Source of the DNA: Mesodorylaimus sp. YZB2_4
Taxonomy: Eukaryota; Nematoda; Enoplea; Dorylaimida; Dorylaimidae
Length of the DNA: 64,000 bases
Direction: 5' to 3'
NCBI GenBank assembly: GCA_030248295.1
Contig: JASANH010000626.1
Location: 1,240,001-1,304,000 of the forward strand
The notes beneath the pieces were generated by a model. It made no database searches. It was not told where the DNA came from and saw only the letters and a program-made list of their open reading frames with translations. Below, in pieces: positions 50,546-64,000 of this stretch (position 1 is the first letter of the stretch; each line of letters opens with the position of its first letter). The position numbers and the translations under genes were made by a program.

Positions 50546-53500
50546 TCACTCTACTTTCGGCCGCGTCCATCGAATCAACGTCTCCGGAGACCGAAATAGG
50601 AATATCAATTTGGCGAATAGATCTTGTTCAAGGAGAAAATCGCCAGCTTCTCGCACAAGGAATACGTCCAAGCACAACTGCAGTACGCGATCTACATTGG
50701 GCATTTCGTACAAGATCACGTCCAAAGGCGATTGAACAACCAATGTACGAATAAAACGACCAGCCGCCAGCACGACGACCACATAGACTCCGATTATCCT
50801 GAAGTGACAAGCCGCGTCAGTCTCTCGGGACACACACCACCCTGTCACTTACCCTCCACTCGTGAACGTGTCCAAATAGGTTGGAAACACTCGATCGATG
50901 AAGGCCGTCACCTCGACCTCGCCGTCCGGTTTCAGATACTTGCTACTATTATTATTCATCCACTGAGGCGGGTCCATTTTCATGGACCAGTATTGCACGA
51001 CGGACCCGTTGCGAAAGTCTTCTTGCACGGTCGACATGTACAGCTTGACGCCAGAATACATTTTTTTAATATCATCCGCCTGTTCGGTATATAAAATGGC
51101 CTTTGCCGGTTGCACGAGCCCGATCGAAGGGACGACGAGGAAGGGCGGGAATGCGTAAGGAATGTGCACTCCACTTCGGCTCCGCCCTTCCAACGTATCG
51201 ATCAATTCTTGCCGAATCCTCGCCCCGTTCGGATCGCTTTTCTTCAGCTCGACACTGTTGTGGTTCGTATGCAGCTGAGGCAACTGTTTCTGGCTTTGAC
51301 TCGGCCTAAAACGGGCACCTATCAATTCAAGACTATCCCCTAGTTATCACACAAAGTTCATACCTCTGAAACTGCCACATAAAATTCATAACCACACCAG
51401 TTTCGTTCTTCAGAGCGTGCAAAAGGGCCGCTCTCGATGCTGGCGATATCGCCCATTCGCTAATACTGCCGCTTCGGAAATGGGCTACGTAAATGTCTGC
51501 TTCCCAATACTGTTTCAGAAAGGCCAGTCCTTGCTGAAAAGGTCGATCGCATTGATGACCTCCTCGCGCATATGCATCACAGTTACACGCTTCACATGAA
51601 CCCATGTGCTTTGCCAATCCTCTCCTTCCACTCTACTGTTACATCCCGACCCTCGAAGCAGGGAGAATTGCACCACAGCTCACCTTATTCAATCGAGTCA
51701 AATCGTACAGTGCGTCATATTCGGTTTCGTTGATTGCCCGCAAATATACTGGTCTCTGAGCTTCCATCACGTACAAGGGCTGCAACAAAGACTTCATGAC
51801 ACAACCGGTAAAGCCACACATAGAGGTTCAACCTACCGCATGCCCTTCGACTGCGACAGAAAACTGCGCTTGTTCCGGAGGAGCACGATTTCCGATGGCA
51901 TTGACCAACGCGAATAACAGCAGAGGCAACCACAGCAACACTACGATCAAGATCAGAATCGGCAGCCCCAGTCCGTACTTGATCCATTTTGCTAAAACCA
52001 CAACCGTATCCCGCACTGCTATAACCCTCCCACACAATGCCAGCAAAGAACTTACGTTTCGGAATGTCTCGAGGAACTGGGTACTCCTGCAACAATCGAC
52101 AATTTACATCTCATTCAGACAACAACACACTCCAAGCCATACCATCTCGTACTGACGCATGCACTTGGATCGAAATACACAAGCGTACATATTCTCCATA
52201 GTAAAGTAATCGAACAGCGGCATACTAGTTTCCGTCCAGATCCAATCGATCAGTGTACGTAGCTCGAACAAGAACGGAGCCGCCATGAACCTGAAACCAC
52301 ATAATGGTCTGAGCTGCTGTACAGCAGTCGGCAATTCTTAACAAGCCTTACCCAGTAAAAAGACAGTAATTCGTCAATCCGTACTTCTTCGCCAACAGAT
52401 TGCCTTGAATTCTCGATCTGGAAGTTTTTCGCTGAATAAGTCTGCATAGAAGGGGCAACAAGCACGACTTACGGATAAGAATTGCGGATCTGCCAGGCTG
52501 ACAACAAGAAATAGATGCACTTGACAAAATACCACAGTTGCGCTGATCCATTCTTATTTATCGGCCTACAAACCCAAAGCACATTTACTCCCTGCAATTA
52601 TTAAGCGGTAAACAGGATGATCCAAAAGTTCTGACACAATTATCAAGTCATATATAGCAAGCAACATGTATCCATAAATATGCCCTCAAACGTATGATCA
52701 AGGACGGACGTGTCTGAACCCAAACCAATGCCCTTAACTCTTCCAACACTGCTTTCCATCCTATCCCACCTGGAATTCCCAAAGCAAAAAATAAAATAAA
52801 CCTAACTCACCAGTCAGTCATGGCAGGTAAGCCGAAGAATATCCAAGCGTGCATAACCGTTACCAGAAGGTACTGGAAGATCAGTTTGCCAACTACGCTC
52901 TTGCTCAGATAAATCGCCCGGTCCACAATGATTAAGAACATCAGCGTAATAAGCATGCCAACAAACGGCAGCGGCACCTTATTCTGCTGGATCTCGGACA
53001 CGACGTCATATTTCTTTCCACGGAATTCCTAAAACACAGCAAATACTTGCATAAACTTAACAAACCCGCACACACCAACTAACCCCAAACGCCGAATATC
53101 CGAATGCCAAGATGAGGAAGCAGATCAGATCGCACAGAAACATGAACGAGTACAGGTCCATTACGTAACAAAAGGGAGGGTTGAGTAGTCGGCGATAGAA
53201 GGAAATAAAGCTCGAACAATAAGCCAGTCTCCTGCAAGAAACACAGATCATAGACGACAATCTAAAAAGAACATTAAACACCAATCTCACCCTTGCAATG
53301 CCACTGACTTTCGTCTATCGAAAACATCAATCGACTCAACCGGCTCACCAATATCTGAAAAACATTATTAATTTTACTAAAGTAAACGCGAAAGTGCCTG
53401 CGCTCAGGACCAGAAGCGAGATTATTTTGCCTGCATCAGCGGAACCTTTCAGAAACTAAACAGCCGCTTCCTTACCATCTGAGATAAAACTTCGTGCGTT

Positions 53501-56500
53501 TTTTCCATCGTCTCTTTGCTGCGAAGCGCTTTCCTGCAACAAAAATATCGCAAAACCAACAGAAAATCACTCTTATCAGAAGCCTCACCTCATGTTCCGA
53601 CTCGACCAAGGCATTCGATGGCCTTCGCTCATCCAGCACTTCAGCGTCCATCTCGGACACGTCCTCTTCGTTGTGAGCATCCTTCCACAGTCCCAGCGTC
53701 TAAATTGCAGATTAAAGTCGAGACTGTGCAGCATAGTCCAAGCCACAAGCACCATCCTTCACCGCATTCCAGTCACTCACCTTCAATACGTATCGATGGA
53801 AAAACAGGCACATCAACAGCGCAACATCGTAAGCAGCGTAGTAATTGCCCTGTTCGATCCCAAGTATTTTTGGCCCATTGAAAGGATCATCATGACGTTT
53901 ACTTTCGAATTGCCAAAATCCAAATTGGAACATGAACTTGACGACAATCATGGCCTGGAACTCGAAGTATATGTTTACGATTGCCACTGGACAGATACTT
54001 GAATCTTACCTCCGTATAGGTGATCACCGTAACCCAAAAGAATTTCGGAGGTCTTGGTGAACACAGCGTGCCCCAGAAAAACGCCAAGAAAGGCAGCGGT
54101 AAAGAAATGATGGCAGCGTTTCCCATATGATCAAGTACCTGAAACACAACCACAAATGTCCGCGTCACCAGAGGCAGCTTATGTTAACTTACAATCATCA
54201 AGTAGCACAATAATTCCGTGTGCGACACGAGCAAGTAGTAGATCGATATCAGGAATCTGGCCACCACATTGTGCTCCAGGGCGTGCTCTTGAGCTTCTCT
54301 CTCGGCTCTGCAAATAAAAAGGAAGTCAGTACTACAAAAACCAACTGCTTTTTGCACCATTCTCTGATTTCGCCGCACAGCCCACACCATGCCTGCATAT
54401 CAAAATAGGATGCAGCCGATATTGGAGTCGGCAAGCAGAATCGTTCAATTGTGTACCATAGAAAACATAAAGCAAACAATACAAGACATGGCTCATTCGA
54501 TGCCAGCACGTAGGTACTGTCCATCTTCTTTGTATTGCTTGCTTCGTCTATTCTACTACATAAACCGACTTATGCCTACGAAGCTGTTTTGGCAAATTCT
54601 TATATGGTATATGGAACCCGGAAACAAATGATTCTTTATCGACCCCGAACTACTTACGTTTCGATATCCCTCGTCGAATGGATGTAATGAATCTTTCGGC
54701 TCACTTCCTGATTGAATAAAGTTTCCCGCACTCGCCGGAAGTCGTTCTCATGTTCCAGTTCTTGCATCAGTGTTTCTTTCAATCGTCTTTTCTCTCCCTT
54801 CAGAACAAACGCCACGTATCGATAATCACGCGACCATCGATTGAATGTGTTGGCCAGACTGTTCAGCACGCTTCCCAAGAGCATTCCGCAGAACTTCAAG
54901 CCGTAGGTAACGTTGTTTCCAGCCTTTGGCTCATCCTCGACATCCTTTTTCTCTTCTATTGCCTTCTCTTCATCCTCGCGCTCAGGAATCGACTCCATCG
55001 TGACGCGTATATCGTTCAGATTCAGGCCACCAGACGACGACGATGACGGCGCCTGACTAACCGATGAATCCCTGGACGTTTCCCTTTTGATGACCGCTTC
55101 TCGTTTCTCCGCCTCCGATACGATTTCTTTCATATCGAAGCTGCCTTGACCAGCGATGTGAAGTAACTGAAAGAGCCCACACCACTGTTCCCTCAGACCA
55201 ATCTAAAGCAGGCCGCCGTACCTGAGTTGGCCCAAGGCCCTTGTGCTCTCCGTTATCCGTCTCAGGAGCAACAGGTTCGTGCTCCTCCAACTCCTCCGGC
55301 TCCTCATCGCTGTCACAGTCGTAATCGAACATGTAGTAATCGCCACCCCGTTTCGCTAAAACAAGAACCATTTCATGCTTTAGCAAGCGTTAGCGTTAGG
55401 TCGAGTCAAATGTTATTCACACCCGCACTTCAGCATGCCGTTATGACACGCTGACGCAATCAATAAGTAATCTCTTCTATGTACAGCCTTTAATTCAGGC
55501 AGTGCATGCAGCAAACCCACAGGCCTTCTTTTACCAGCATAGTAATCGCCGTCGATGAAAGCCGAATGAAAAGATTCAGTGAAAGAACGCAGCATAGGAC
55601 AACTTCCTTAGCGCAAGAGAAAAACCCCATTAAGCTGTATAGACTCGTTGCGCTGCGATCTATCTCGATCGACAGCCTTCATATTCTCTAACATCAAAAT
55701 AGGGGACTTACTCTCTGCGTACGTATTCGGCTCAAAATGCTTCTTTCCTTCCATTTGCTTCAAATAATGCTTCCGAATCCGACCAGTTTTCGCCTTAATT
55801 TTTCTCAAAATTCGGTCTTCCTTTTCTTTCTGCTCATGCATTTCTTTTCTGATCAACTGATTGATCAAATAAGCGCCTCTAGAAAAAGATATTGTCCTTA
55901 TATTTGTTCAAGTCACATATCCACTTTTGCATCCTCACCTGGCGCTCAGAATTCTTTCGGCCCTGAACTCGGCGATCGAATGTCGAAAATACCAACTCGA
56001 AAAGATACGAACTTGAAAAATGAGAAATCCGAAACATAGACCATCGTACAAGATTTCGGCTTCGCTCTTGGCCACTGTGCATTTAGCACCAGACGCACAT
56101 TCCTCTAAAACTGAATCTATGTCGTTGACCAAAGAAACCAACAAATGGCTCGCTCACCTTCCTGTCCTCGGAGACACGCAATACTAAACAACTGCACAAC
56201 CCACGATGTCGAGGAATCGCACACGCTGCACTTGTACACGCAACCAACCACCTGCAAAGAGCCAGTGTATGCAGATTGTGAGAACGCAGGATAAGCCCCA
56301 AAAAATGCTCTTCGTAAGTTTTTAAATTTCACTCTTCTATAGCGCAGAAGTTAGGAGGAAACTGTCCGGCCAAAGACAGGAATGCCAGTCGCTTTGAAAT
56401 GTCATGCTAGTGATTTGTCACACTCCCTGCACCCAACAGACCACAACTCCTTAGCTCAAGTCACCTACCTAGGCAATACAGCAACGGACTTACTTGCAAA

Positions 56501-59500
56501 CTGATTTTCAGCATGATAGCGAATACGTTATAGAATAGCAGTATATACCACCTGCAAAGCAAGCACCAATCAAATACATTTCGCGCACGTTTCTGTTATT
56601 CTTACCTAATCATGATTCGACTATGAGATTCCAAATACAGATCGTTCCCTTTCCACAGCAGTGCGAACGCGGCCACCAAATATCCGAATGCGAATCCCGA
56701 AATTCCACCGACCCCAGCGGCGAAGATTATGAACAAAGTGATCCAATGGAAATATACAAAAATAAATACTTTAGCAACGTCCAAGTACGACCTCGTACAA
56801 TTTATAAAATTCGGTGTCGGATTTCCCGCCGTGTTCTCATCGCCACGTTGATGCTGTTCTCCGCCTTCCGTATCGATCGGGTCCATCTTCACCATGGGCG
56901 TGTAATGGCTGATGGGGGCGTTGTCACCACCTTCGGACAACGAGGATGCAGTTGGTGACGTTTCCACTCGAAATACGTACAGTTGCGCCGAGGCCAACAA
57001 TAACACGAAGAAGTCCCCGATTACGAAATACTTATTCGGTTTCACTTCATAGTCGGGTAGGAATAACCAATTGGCCAACTTGCTGCTGATCCCTGACCAC
57101 GGATAGGAAAGACAAGCTGAAGGTGGCAGTCCGACGCACACTGCGTATTGCGTGGGAAGCGACACGGCAACGAACGTTACGAACAGCCACCAAAAACGAG
57201 CCAGTGTCCGTCGAGGCAGCGCAAGCATAACCAACAGCCAAACCGTGTAGACGAATGCCACCGCATCCATCCGAACTCTAAAAAATATTTAAATACAGTA
57301 CCCCCGTGACAGAAAATAATCGTCCAGACTTACCCCACATCGATAATAACCATAATGAACGTCATCTGAAAGAACGTATTTTCACATAAAAACTTGTCCA
57401 TCTCAAAATCCAGTCTAGCATACCTCCAATCCGAACTTATAAAATCCATAATTCGCCAAGAACATGAGACACTTGCTGACATTTTCATCCGCATCTTGCC
57501 GCCCAATACCTGGAAACAGCACTCCGCGTGCCGGCGTCGGCTGACCTAGCACCTCCCGACAGTACTTCTGACGGATTTTCACTATTGCTTGAAACGTAAG
57601 CAGCACTAACACGGTCACATAGCCCTGGAAAAGAAGCCATGATCACGTCTGGTTTACTAAGTATACGAATCCATCCTCACTTACTTTTAGGTATTTGGCC
57701 ACCATTAGTTCTGGTCCAAGCCGGGCGAAACCGGCCCATGTCGCTGGATCTTGGATGAATGTTATTGACTGGAAATAAACTCAGTTAGAATCTCCAAGGT
57801 CCACCCATTGCAACTAAAGGCATACCGTGCAATTCTTATGATCGAAGTCTACTCTCGACAGATCAATGAATTTCATCTGATAAATCATTTTGGCCACGAT
57901 GACCAACGCTGACCAAATCGTGGCGATCACCGACAGGGCAGTGTTCATTCGACGACAGGGCAACATGCAACTGGTCACCACACTGAATACGAAATTGACT
58001 GCGTTGATCTAGAAAAAGGGGAAATAGCACAGAAACTGATGTCTCGACCTTGAACAGCTTACCTCGGACACAGCCAATATTAGCATGGCGAACGCCACTA
58101 CTTTCGTGAAATGGATCTCAGCTACTCGCCAGAAGAAATCGCATCCAATCTCGTAATAATTTTTAATTATCGGAAACCAATTCGATTTGACTGACACAGC
58201 TACAACAGAAACACTATGCCCGACGTTCTGTCTCAAACAACAGGCCAGCCACACTCACTCGAGTTGAATCGTTCTTTCGATCCTCCGCCAGCAAAATCTG
58301 TCAGCTTCATAAAGCTAGCGTGGAAAAATTTCATTTGCAAAATGACCACAATAAGAAAGGAAATTGGAGTCAACAACTGAACGAAGAGGGTCCCAGGATA
58401 GTAGCTGACCAAACCGAGGTCATCGAATCTGAACGAAGCAGGAATGTATGCACAACAGTTAGATCAAGCAATCACAACACTTACGCATCGTCCGGCCACC
58501 TCGTCCAATTGTGCCACCACGTCGGTACTTCACTGAACTGGTACGTGTAGACCAGAAGCAGCACAGCGATCGAGAAAGCAGTCAATACTGTCCAATACAA
58601 GAATAGCATCAGACGCCAGAGTGTGAATGACACCTGCAACAAACCGAGTCAAGCAACGGGGCTCGATGGACGATTGGAAATCAATCATACCTGAAGGACT
58701 GTAATCAATACGACGAAAAATGCCATATAACACACTTCGTAGGCCACTACCGGTGTCCTTATTGAAATCAGCAGCAAGACCAACCCCACGACGTAAATCC
58801 AGTACTTCACCAGCACGTTGCCGACCACTCCGTTGGCCACAAACCCGCTGCTGGTCGACGGCGATGACTCGAAATGCAAATACGCTGCGGCCGATGAACT
58901 CGTCGCCGATACTCCGAGTTGACGTTGATAATGCCGCTCACGTAAATGCAAACGTAGAGTGATCCAGAAAGGTATGGAGAAGAAAGCCTGAACACGGCCA
59001 CTTATAAGTCCCCGCGCTGGCTACACGATACACCACAACCATACCTTCACAAACAAAGGAACACAAGCCGCTCCGATTGGTTTCATTAACCCGATTTGTT
59101 GCATGGGCACACCATTGACCAGCGATCCGTCAGGTAGCTCTTCCTGACTCAAATTCAGGCCGTAAATGAACTGAAGACATAGGAGAACCTAAAACAGACC
59201 AGCTTGTCTACGATCAGAATACTACAAAAACCTGATTGGCTCACCTCGGCATAAAATACAATAAAGGGTGACAGCAGAAAACAGGCCCGTCGACTATCGG
59301 CCATCATCCAAATAATGCAAGCCAACGCCAGCCATATGAATGCCAGCCAACTGTGGTACGTGATAGCCCAAGCCATCATCATGACCAAAGCCAAAGCGTA
59401 GCTGTGTCGCACGATGAACGCCACCGCCGCTCCAATCGTCTTGTTCTCGCTCTGTTCCACTGGAACCGTCCCGATCGAGAACAGCCGCTTGTAATCGTGG

Positions 59501-61902
59501 CCAATAACGGCTCTATGACCCGTCGATCGAGTGGAACCACGCGCGTGCGGCAGTCCGCTGGCCGAAGTAGAATTGACCCGACGCGAATTCTGTGAACCAT
59601 CATTCTCTGGCGCCGACTCACCTCCCTCTTCTTCCGAATCGTTTGCCAGAAGCTGAAACGAAAGAACGCACATCACTCGGCTCAAGTACAAGCACATATC
59701 ATGCACGTCATCTACAGCAACAAACGCTCTATCAGCATAATTATAAAAGATGCAAGCAGCTTAAAAGCCACGGGAGATAGATCATAAACTAAACCAGTGC
59801 CAAAGGAATACGAAAACTTGTTTTTTTAAGCGAAAGCGATGTCTAATCATCACAACACATGATTTACCGATCGACGATCAGCCGACAGCGCATGGTATTC
59901 GATGACCTTACAAGAAAATATAATTAAGGAACGAGCAAATGATGAATTCAGCGAAGGAAGTTAAACAATGCAGTGCTTATCGTCTTATATTCAAGTACCT
60001 TTGCGACTAAGCCCTTGGCTAGTTCTCGAACACGAGTCAGATAGAGCAGCGTTAGCATCGTCATGTCGTCCTGACGACCAAGCTCGTTTTAGCAGGCAGA
60101 AGATGAAAGACTAGCGCAAGCTTTACGCGTAACATACTTCGCCATGTACCGAGGAATGATCGTCCACCAACAGGTTTTTATGATGATTGAAACCCGATGT
60201 CACCTTCAGTCCATTGTACATGGTTCGAAAACCAGTCTACAGCGTCATTGGAACAAGCTAACACATGTATAATCGTCTGATCTCGATTTGTCCACCTTTT
60301 AAAAACTTTTTAGAACCCAAATGCAAACAAGATGTCAAAATAGGGGGAGAACAATAGGATAAACAGTGCCGTTAACTCAGAACGTGCTGCAACACTCGCA
60401 TATAGGCAAGGCTATTAATGATTTTAGCAGCAGGGACAAATCTCTGAGTTTTAGTTGATGAGTACCAGCAGGCATAATTTCAATTCCCACCATAATTACT
60501 TCTATGCAAAGTTATGCACTATGAACACATCATGTTTCTGACACCCCTGTCGCATTAGTAAGGAACCGGCTGGGAAACATCGGAAATACTTACTCGATAG
60601 GTCGACACAGTCTGCAGTGCAACGTAGACGTAGAAGACGAAAATGACAGCTGGGTTGGCAAAAATGGGCCATCGTTGTCCAGGAACAAATTGCATTATCC
60701 AAAACTCAGAGCAAGACGTATTGACAATCACGGTCAGTCCCATAAGTCTAAAACAATACATTGTCAATTAAAACTGACAGCTGACTTTGAACCATACCTC
60801 GCTGCTAAAGTCTCCGGGGGCAAGGCGACTTGGAATTCCCTTGTTTGGTACAGGTATAATACGATCAAATGGAACGCGCTGTAGGCGGCCAACAGCAACT
60901 TGACGATGTTGAATGCCCCCGCTGACATCGGCTTGTACAATGCCCACCACGTCATGATGAGAAGAAATGCCAGAAAATATACTGACGACAGCACGGATGG
61001 ATGAATGACGGCCGCGCAACACAACAGTACCACAACCATGGCTTCCGATAATCGAGCCAAACAAACGGCCAATAACTGCGCCATATATGGCCGACTGGTT
61101 TCTTCCTTTCGATTGTTATTCGAACCGACACCATCTGCGTTAACGGGTGACGATGATGTTGTCCGCTCTCGTCCCGATATTGACGACTGTCGATAGGTTC
61201 CTGACAATTGCTGGGGTTGCCCATTTCGCTCTTCGCTTGATACGCTGGCCTGGGAACGACTGTACAATAAGAATACGATCAATGTGGAAATCGATGACAA
61301 GCAGGCAGCGACATCGGGAGTGATCAACCGAAATGCGTGCCCAGCATGCGAGAAATTCAGCCTAAACCAGAAAGCATATGTTGTACAGGCAAAGGGATGG
61401 TCATGTAATCTTACCTTTGTAATCCAATCACTCTCAGTATTGACGCCAACTCGCCGCAGTCTAACAGACGATCCCCAGGAATACGCGCAACGGAGAGCAC
61501 AACTTGAAAGATGGACTGTGCAACCAAGCCGACGGTGGTAACGATAACCGACACCAACAGGTATCGCTTTGTGAAATCTGAAACATGCGCGATCTAGGAA
61601 CCACCAGTCAGCAGTCAGGATTGGAAAAGTGGCACAGGTCAACCAGCCCACCCACCCCTGCAAATAGATGAACCTCATCCGACCGAACTTACCCGGCACA
61701 CTTTCATTCACTCCTGGAACAAACGGCCAAATGAGGAGTAGAATCCCATAAAATGCTGATACCAATGATGGCCTCAGGACGAAAGCTAAATCACAAAACA
61801 TTGAAAATTCTGCGATTGCACAGAACTGAATGCTTACTTACCAAGAAACAAACAGAAAGGCAACACGACATTCAAAAAAATCGTCGGAACAAGTCGTAGC
61901 AT
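50546..61902 (-). CDS. PIEZO: Piezo mechanosensitive cation channel
   Basis: Very large multi-pass channel opened by membrane tension. ATG 61902 begins [20 protein letters not shown], a Piezo-like N-terminus, followed by exon 2 (61693-61785). Dozens of short exons follow down to stop 50546; I did not splice every one, so length is only estimated (above 2000 residues). Landmarks: KRLFSIG and [16 protein letters not shown] (~59.3-59.5 kb), acidic cytosolic linkers (54.9-55.3 kb), [18 protein letters not shown] (~52.2 kb), the cap domain (exons ~50.85-51.8 kb, with [10 protein letters not shown]-like and [16 protein letters not shown] segments), and the C-terminus with [19 protein letters not shown] and [17 protein letters not shown], close to the human Piezo end. 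Most introns are 40-100 bases. A long one lies at about 59.74-60.59 kb, with no other feature recognised. Copy number in the genome is unknown. Confidence 0.93.
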
Positions 61903-63538
61903 TTTTAGTCGTGAATCGACGTCTTTTATTTAGTAATTTCCATCACCAAATTCCCACAGTAGTTTTCGCAATGCCTAAAAACCAACTTCCTTCATGTAGA
62001 CTATGTACCTCAAGATTTAGGTCCTACCTAGATCCCACCTAGGCCTACTACAAAATAGTACGATCTCACCTTGCGGATGCGCCCGTCACGACTTGAATAT
62101 ATCTGTATTGCAAGCAAATATGAGATCAGAAGCGGAAAGTGTGCTTTCTACCAAGAATGGAAGTCAGTTCAAACAACGCCTCTTCAGTCCCTGGCGCAAA
62201 TGATGACCCCGACTCGTCCCGTGCATCATATAGCCCGGCATAGGAATGAGCCATATTTCGTGGAATCGCCGATCATGAATGCCAGCTGTATCAACATTCC
62301 CATTCTCCTCAAAATATAGAAAACACCGACAGTCCCGACAGTGCAGCCCCAAACTGCCTGCATGCTACTACCAACCAGCCGTTCGCCAAGTTTTAACGGA
62401 TTTCGCACACTTGTACCGGAAACACTATCGTTTTGTCATAAGCAGTAAATTTAAATTTTTTACTCCATCGATTTTTAATTAATCGATAATGAATCAAATT
62501 TATTCAATTTCTTGAAATTTTACGAGAAATTTCACTCGTATCTCACAAACAAAATTATCGCGACACAGGAAAGACGCCAATTGCCACAGCCATTAGCGTT
62601 TACCCAGTCCATTCATTTCTTCAGTTTCCTGACGTAAGTAGATCTAAAATGGCACGTCAACTGGGCCAGGCAACCTATTGTCGTTCTATCCAGCACGGGA
62701 CAAGAAATGTTCTATTCAGTACCAATAAAAAAGCAAACACCGCCAACTCTGCTCACGCAAATCCAGAGTGTTTACGTTTCAAAAAAACCTCTCGAACGCA
62801 CGAGTCGGCCAAGTGTGAAAAGGACAATGTCACTTTCCCAAGCGACTGGGAGGGCAATTGGAGGAACTTACTGTGGAGCAGTGTAAAGTGGGCACCACTG
62901 CCAGCACATCCCCTCACTTCAGTGTTGTCCCCAGCCGCATGTCTGGTCGAGACGTCGTGTCATGTCATATTTTATCAATAGCCAGCAGCATAAGGCGCAC
63001 TGGGAACACATAAAAGACAATCATTTGTTACCCAGGCGGGAGTCGAACCCTCCCCAGCAGGTGTGCGCCCAGCGTGAGAGGCAGACGCCCGAACCCGCTG
63101 GGCCACGCTCAGACTTTGCGCCCATATGGCTTCAAAAAGTGAGTTAATTCAGCCAGAGGGCTTAAACCATCTTCTCCATAACACCTACTTCAAATAACCG
63201 ATTTGTTGGCCAATAACCCTCAGCTTTAGCTCGCACATAATGAACATACACAATGCATAAAATAAGGATGCACAAGATGAAGCGGCTCACCTAAGCTAGT
63301 GGCTGACTGTAAGCGACACACGACTAAGCAAGAAGAGGCACTTCCGAGAAACAAGCAAACCACAATCGCTTTTCAGTCCTATCATGGATTCCCGCCCAAT
63401 ACTATGCTCATACTCAATGCATTGCGGCAACACATAGACAGCCTATCAGCCAGATAAATAATAATACTCTGCAGCTAACAAGTACATGAAGCTAAATCTG
63501 ATAAATCACTGTTCTTTGTACAGTAGGACGCGAATGAA
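61903..63538. other. Intergenic region between Piezo and SLC35D-like gene
   Basis: No gene is seen. It contains a SINE copy (62945-63118) and AT-rich sequence around 62440-62530. The Piezo promoter should lie just right of 61902 and the 3' untranslated region of the SLC35D-like gene at the right end. Confidence 0.55.
62945..63118 (-). repeat. tRNA-derived SINE, copy 2
   Basis: Read on the minus strand: a class II tRNA-like head (GGCCCAGCGGGTTCGGGCG, CTCTCACGCTGG, GAGGGTTCGACTCCC, GCCTGGGTAAC) followed by the same body words as copy 1 at 7611 (GATTGTC, ATGTGTTCCC, CTGGCTAT, TATGACATGA). The tRNA part and the body match in the same order, which defines a repeat family. Confidence 0.8.
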
Positions 63539-64000
63539 TCATATTTTTCCATTTTCGGCCACTCGATTTGCATTGCCACTACTTTCTTTCACCTTGACGT
63601 AGGTGTAGAGACAGCAGCCAATTGAGTTGATCAAAATTCCTACCACGTTCCAGAAACTGGGTACCACATCGTAGAACAAGTATATGCCCATCACGTATCC
63701 TATGATCGATTGCGCTACGGCCTTCGCATTCCCGACAACCGTCGTCGTTAACGCAGAATTGCGAGTCGTGCACAAGAAAATCGAGAAATTCAACATGGCT
63801 CCTACAAAGATCGCTCCCAAAAACGCCGCCCAAAACATAACTGATGCCGACGTCAAGAAGTACATGAACGCGTCGCGGATCTCGTCGTAAATCAAGTCGG
63901 CGATCAAAAAGAAAATAAGGCCGTTAAAACTGTTCAAATAAATCATATCCAGAACGGAATATTGGGAATTCAACGATAGACGTTCGATCAGAATTAAATA
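63539..64000 (-). CDS. SLC35D-like nucleotide-sugar transporter, 5' part outside window
   Basis: The last exon of a multi-pass Golgi/ER nucleotide-sugar antiporter. The reading frame is open to the right edge, so the start lies outside. It keeps hydrophobic helices and the family-typical LCTTRNSALTTTVVGNAKAV, followed by GILINSIGCCLYTYVKVKE, before a short polar tail and the stop at 63541-63539. SLC35D carriers move UDP-sugars. The GTTTVVG-type block also occurs in other drug/metabolite transporter subfamilies, so the exact substrate is uncertain. Confidence 0.75.
   Translation of the reverse strand, partial: YLILIERLSLNSQYSVLDMIYLNSFNGLIFFLIADLIYDEIRDAFMYFLTSASVMFWAAFLGAIFVGAMLNFSIFLCTTRNSALTTTVVGNAKAVAQSIIGYVMGIYLFYDVVPSFWNVVGILINSIGCCLYTYVKVKESSGNANRVAENGKI

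Noticed and set aside
59155-59706. A separate membrane-protein gene on the minus strand
   Set aside because: The translated segment matches the Piezo blade region and is flanked by donors and acceptors in phase with neighbouring Piezo exons.

Overview
This is nuclear DNA of a compact-genome invertebrate animal. It carries eleven protein-coding genes broken by many short GT-AG introns (mostly about 40-100 bases), with no bacterial operons, CRISPR or phage-like content. The gene set (HDAC6, GDP-fucose transporter, TBK1/IKK-epsilon kinase, copine, MPV17L2, DLG5, ATP23, RSBN1/KDM9, DNAJB12/14, RPA12, Piezo, an SLC35D-like transporter) is metazoan. An intact TBK1-class kinase argues against a Caenorhabditis-like nematode. 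Parts of HDAC6 look arthropod or ecdysozoan to me, but I cannot name the species or phylum from the sequence.

Layout. From 1 to 20.3 kb, five genes lie head-to-tail on the minus strand: HDAC6 (3' end cut by the window), SLC35C1, TBK1-like kinase, copine and MPV17L2. DLG5 (20.88-31.26 kb, minus) follows. It is head-to-head with ATP23 (33.45-35.48 kb, plus), which is convergent with RSBN1 (35.79-38.92 kb, minus). A repeat-rich 7.4 kb gap (38.9-46.35 kb) holds foldback and terminal-inverted-repeat DNA, a perfect 60-base palindrome, inverted minisatellites and a tRNA-like repeat. DNAJB12/14 (46.35-48.95 kb, plus) converges on RPA12 (49.11-50.22 kb, minus). Piezo (50.55-61.90 kb, minus) and the last exon of an SLC35D-like nucleotide-sugar transporter (63.54 kb to the right edge, minus) close the window.

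The genes are mostly unrelated housekeeping and signalling functions: membrane traffic and polarity (copine, DLG5), Golgi sugar import (two SLC35 carriers), mitochondria (ATP23, MPV17L2), chromatin and transcription (RSBN1, RPA12), protein quality control (HDAC6, DNAJB12/14), innate signalling (TBK1) and mechanosensation (Piezo). Exon-by-exon splicing was checked by hand for all genes except Piezo. The models close in frame at lengths close to those I recall for the human proteins (SLC35C1 372 aa, TBK1 736 aa, MPV17L2 205 aa, ATP23 243 aa, RPA12 126 aa, DLG5 2074 aa).

The most unusual observations are: (1) the two HDAC6 deacetylase domains appear in reverse order compared with other animals, and the second has Cys in place of a zinc-binding Asp; (2) ATP23 has lost its HExxH protease motif but keeps the rest of the fold; (3) a fragment of a TBK1 exon is duplicated, with a stop codon, inside a neighbouring intron; (4) a tRNA-derived SINE family and several foldback repeats appear new to me.
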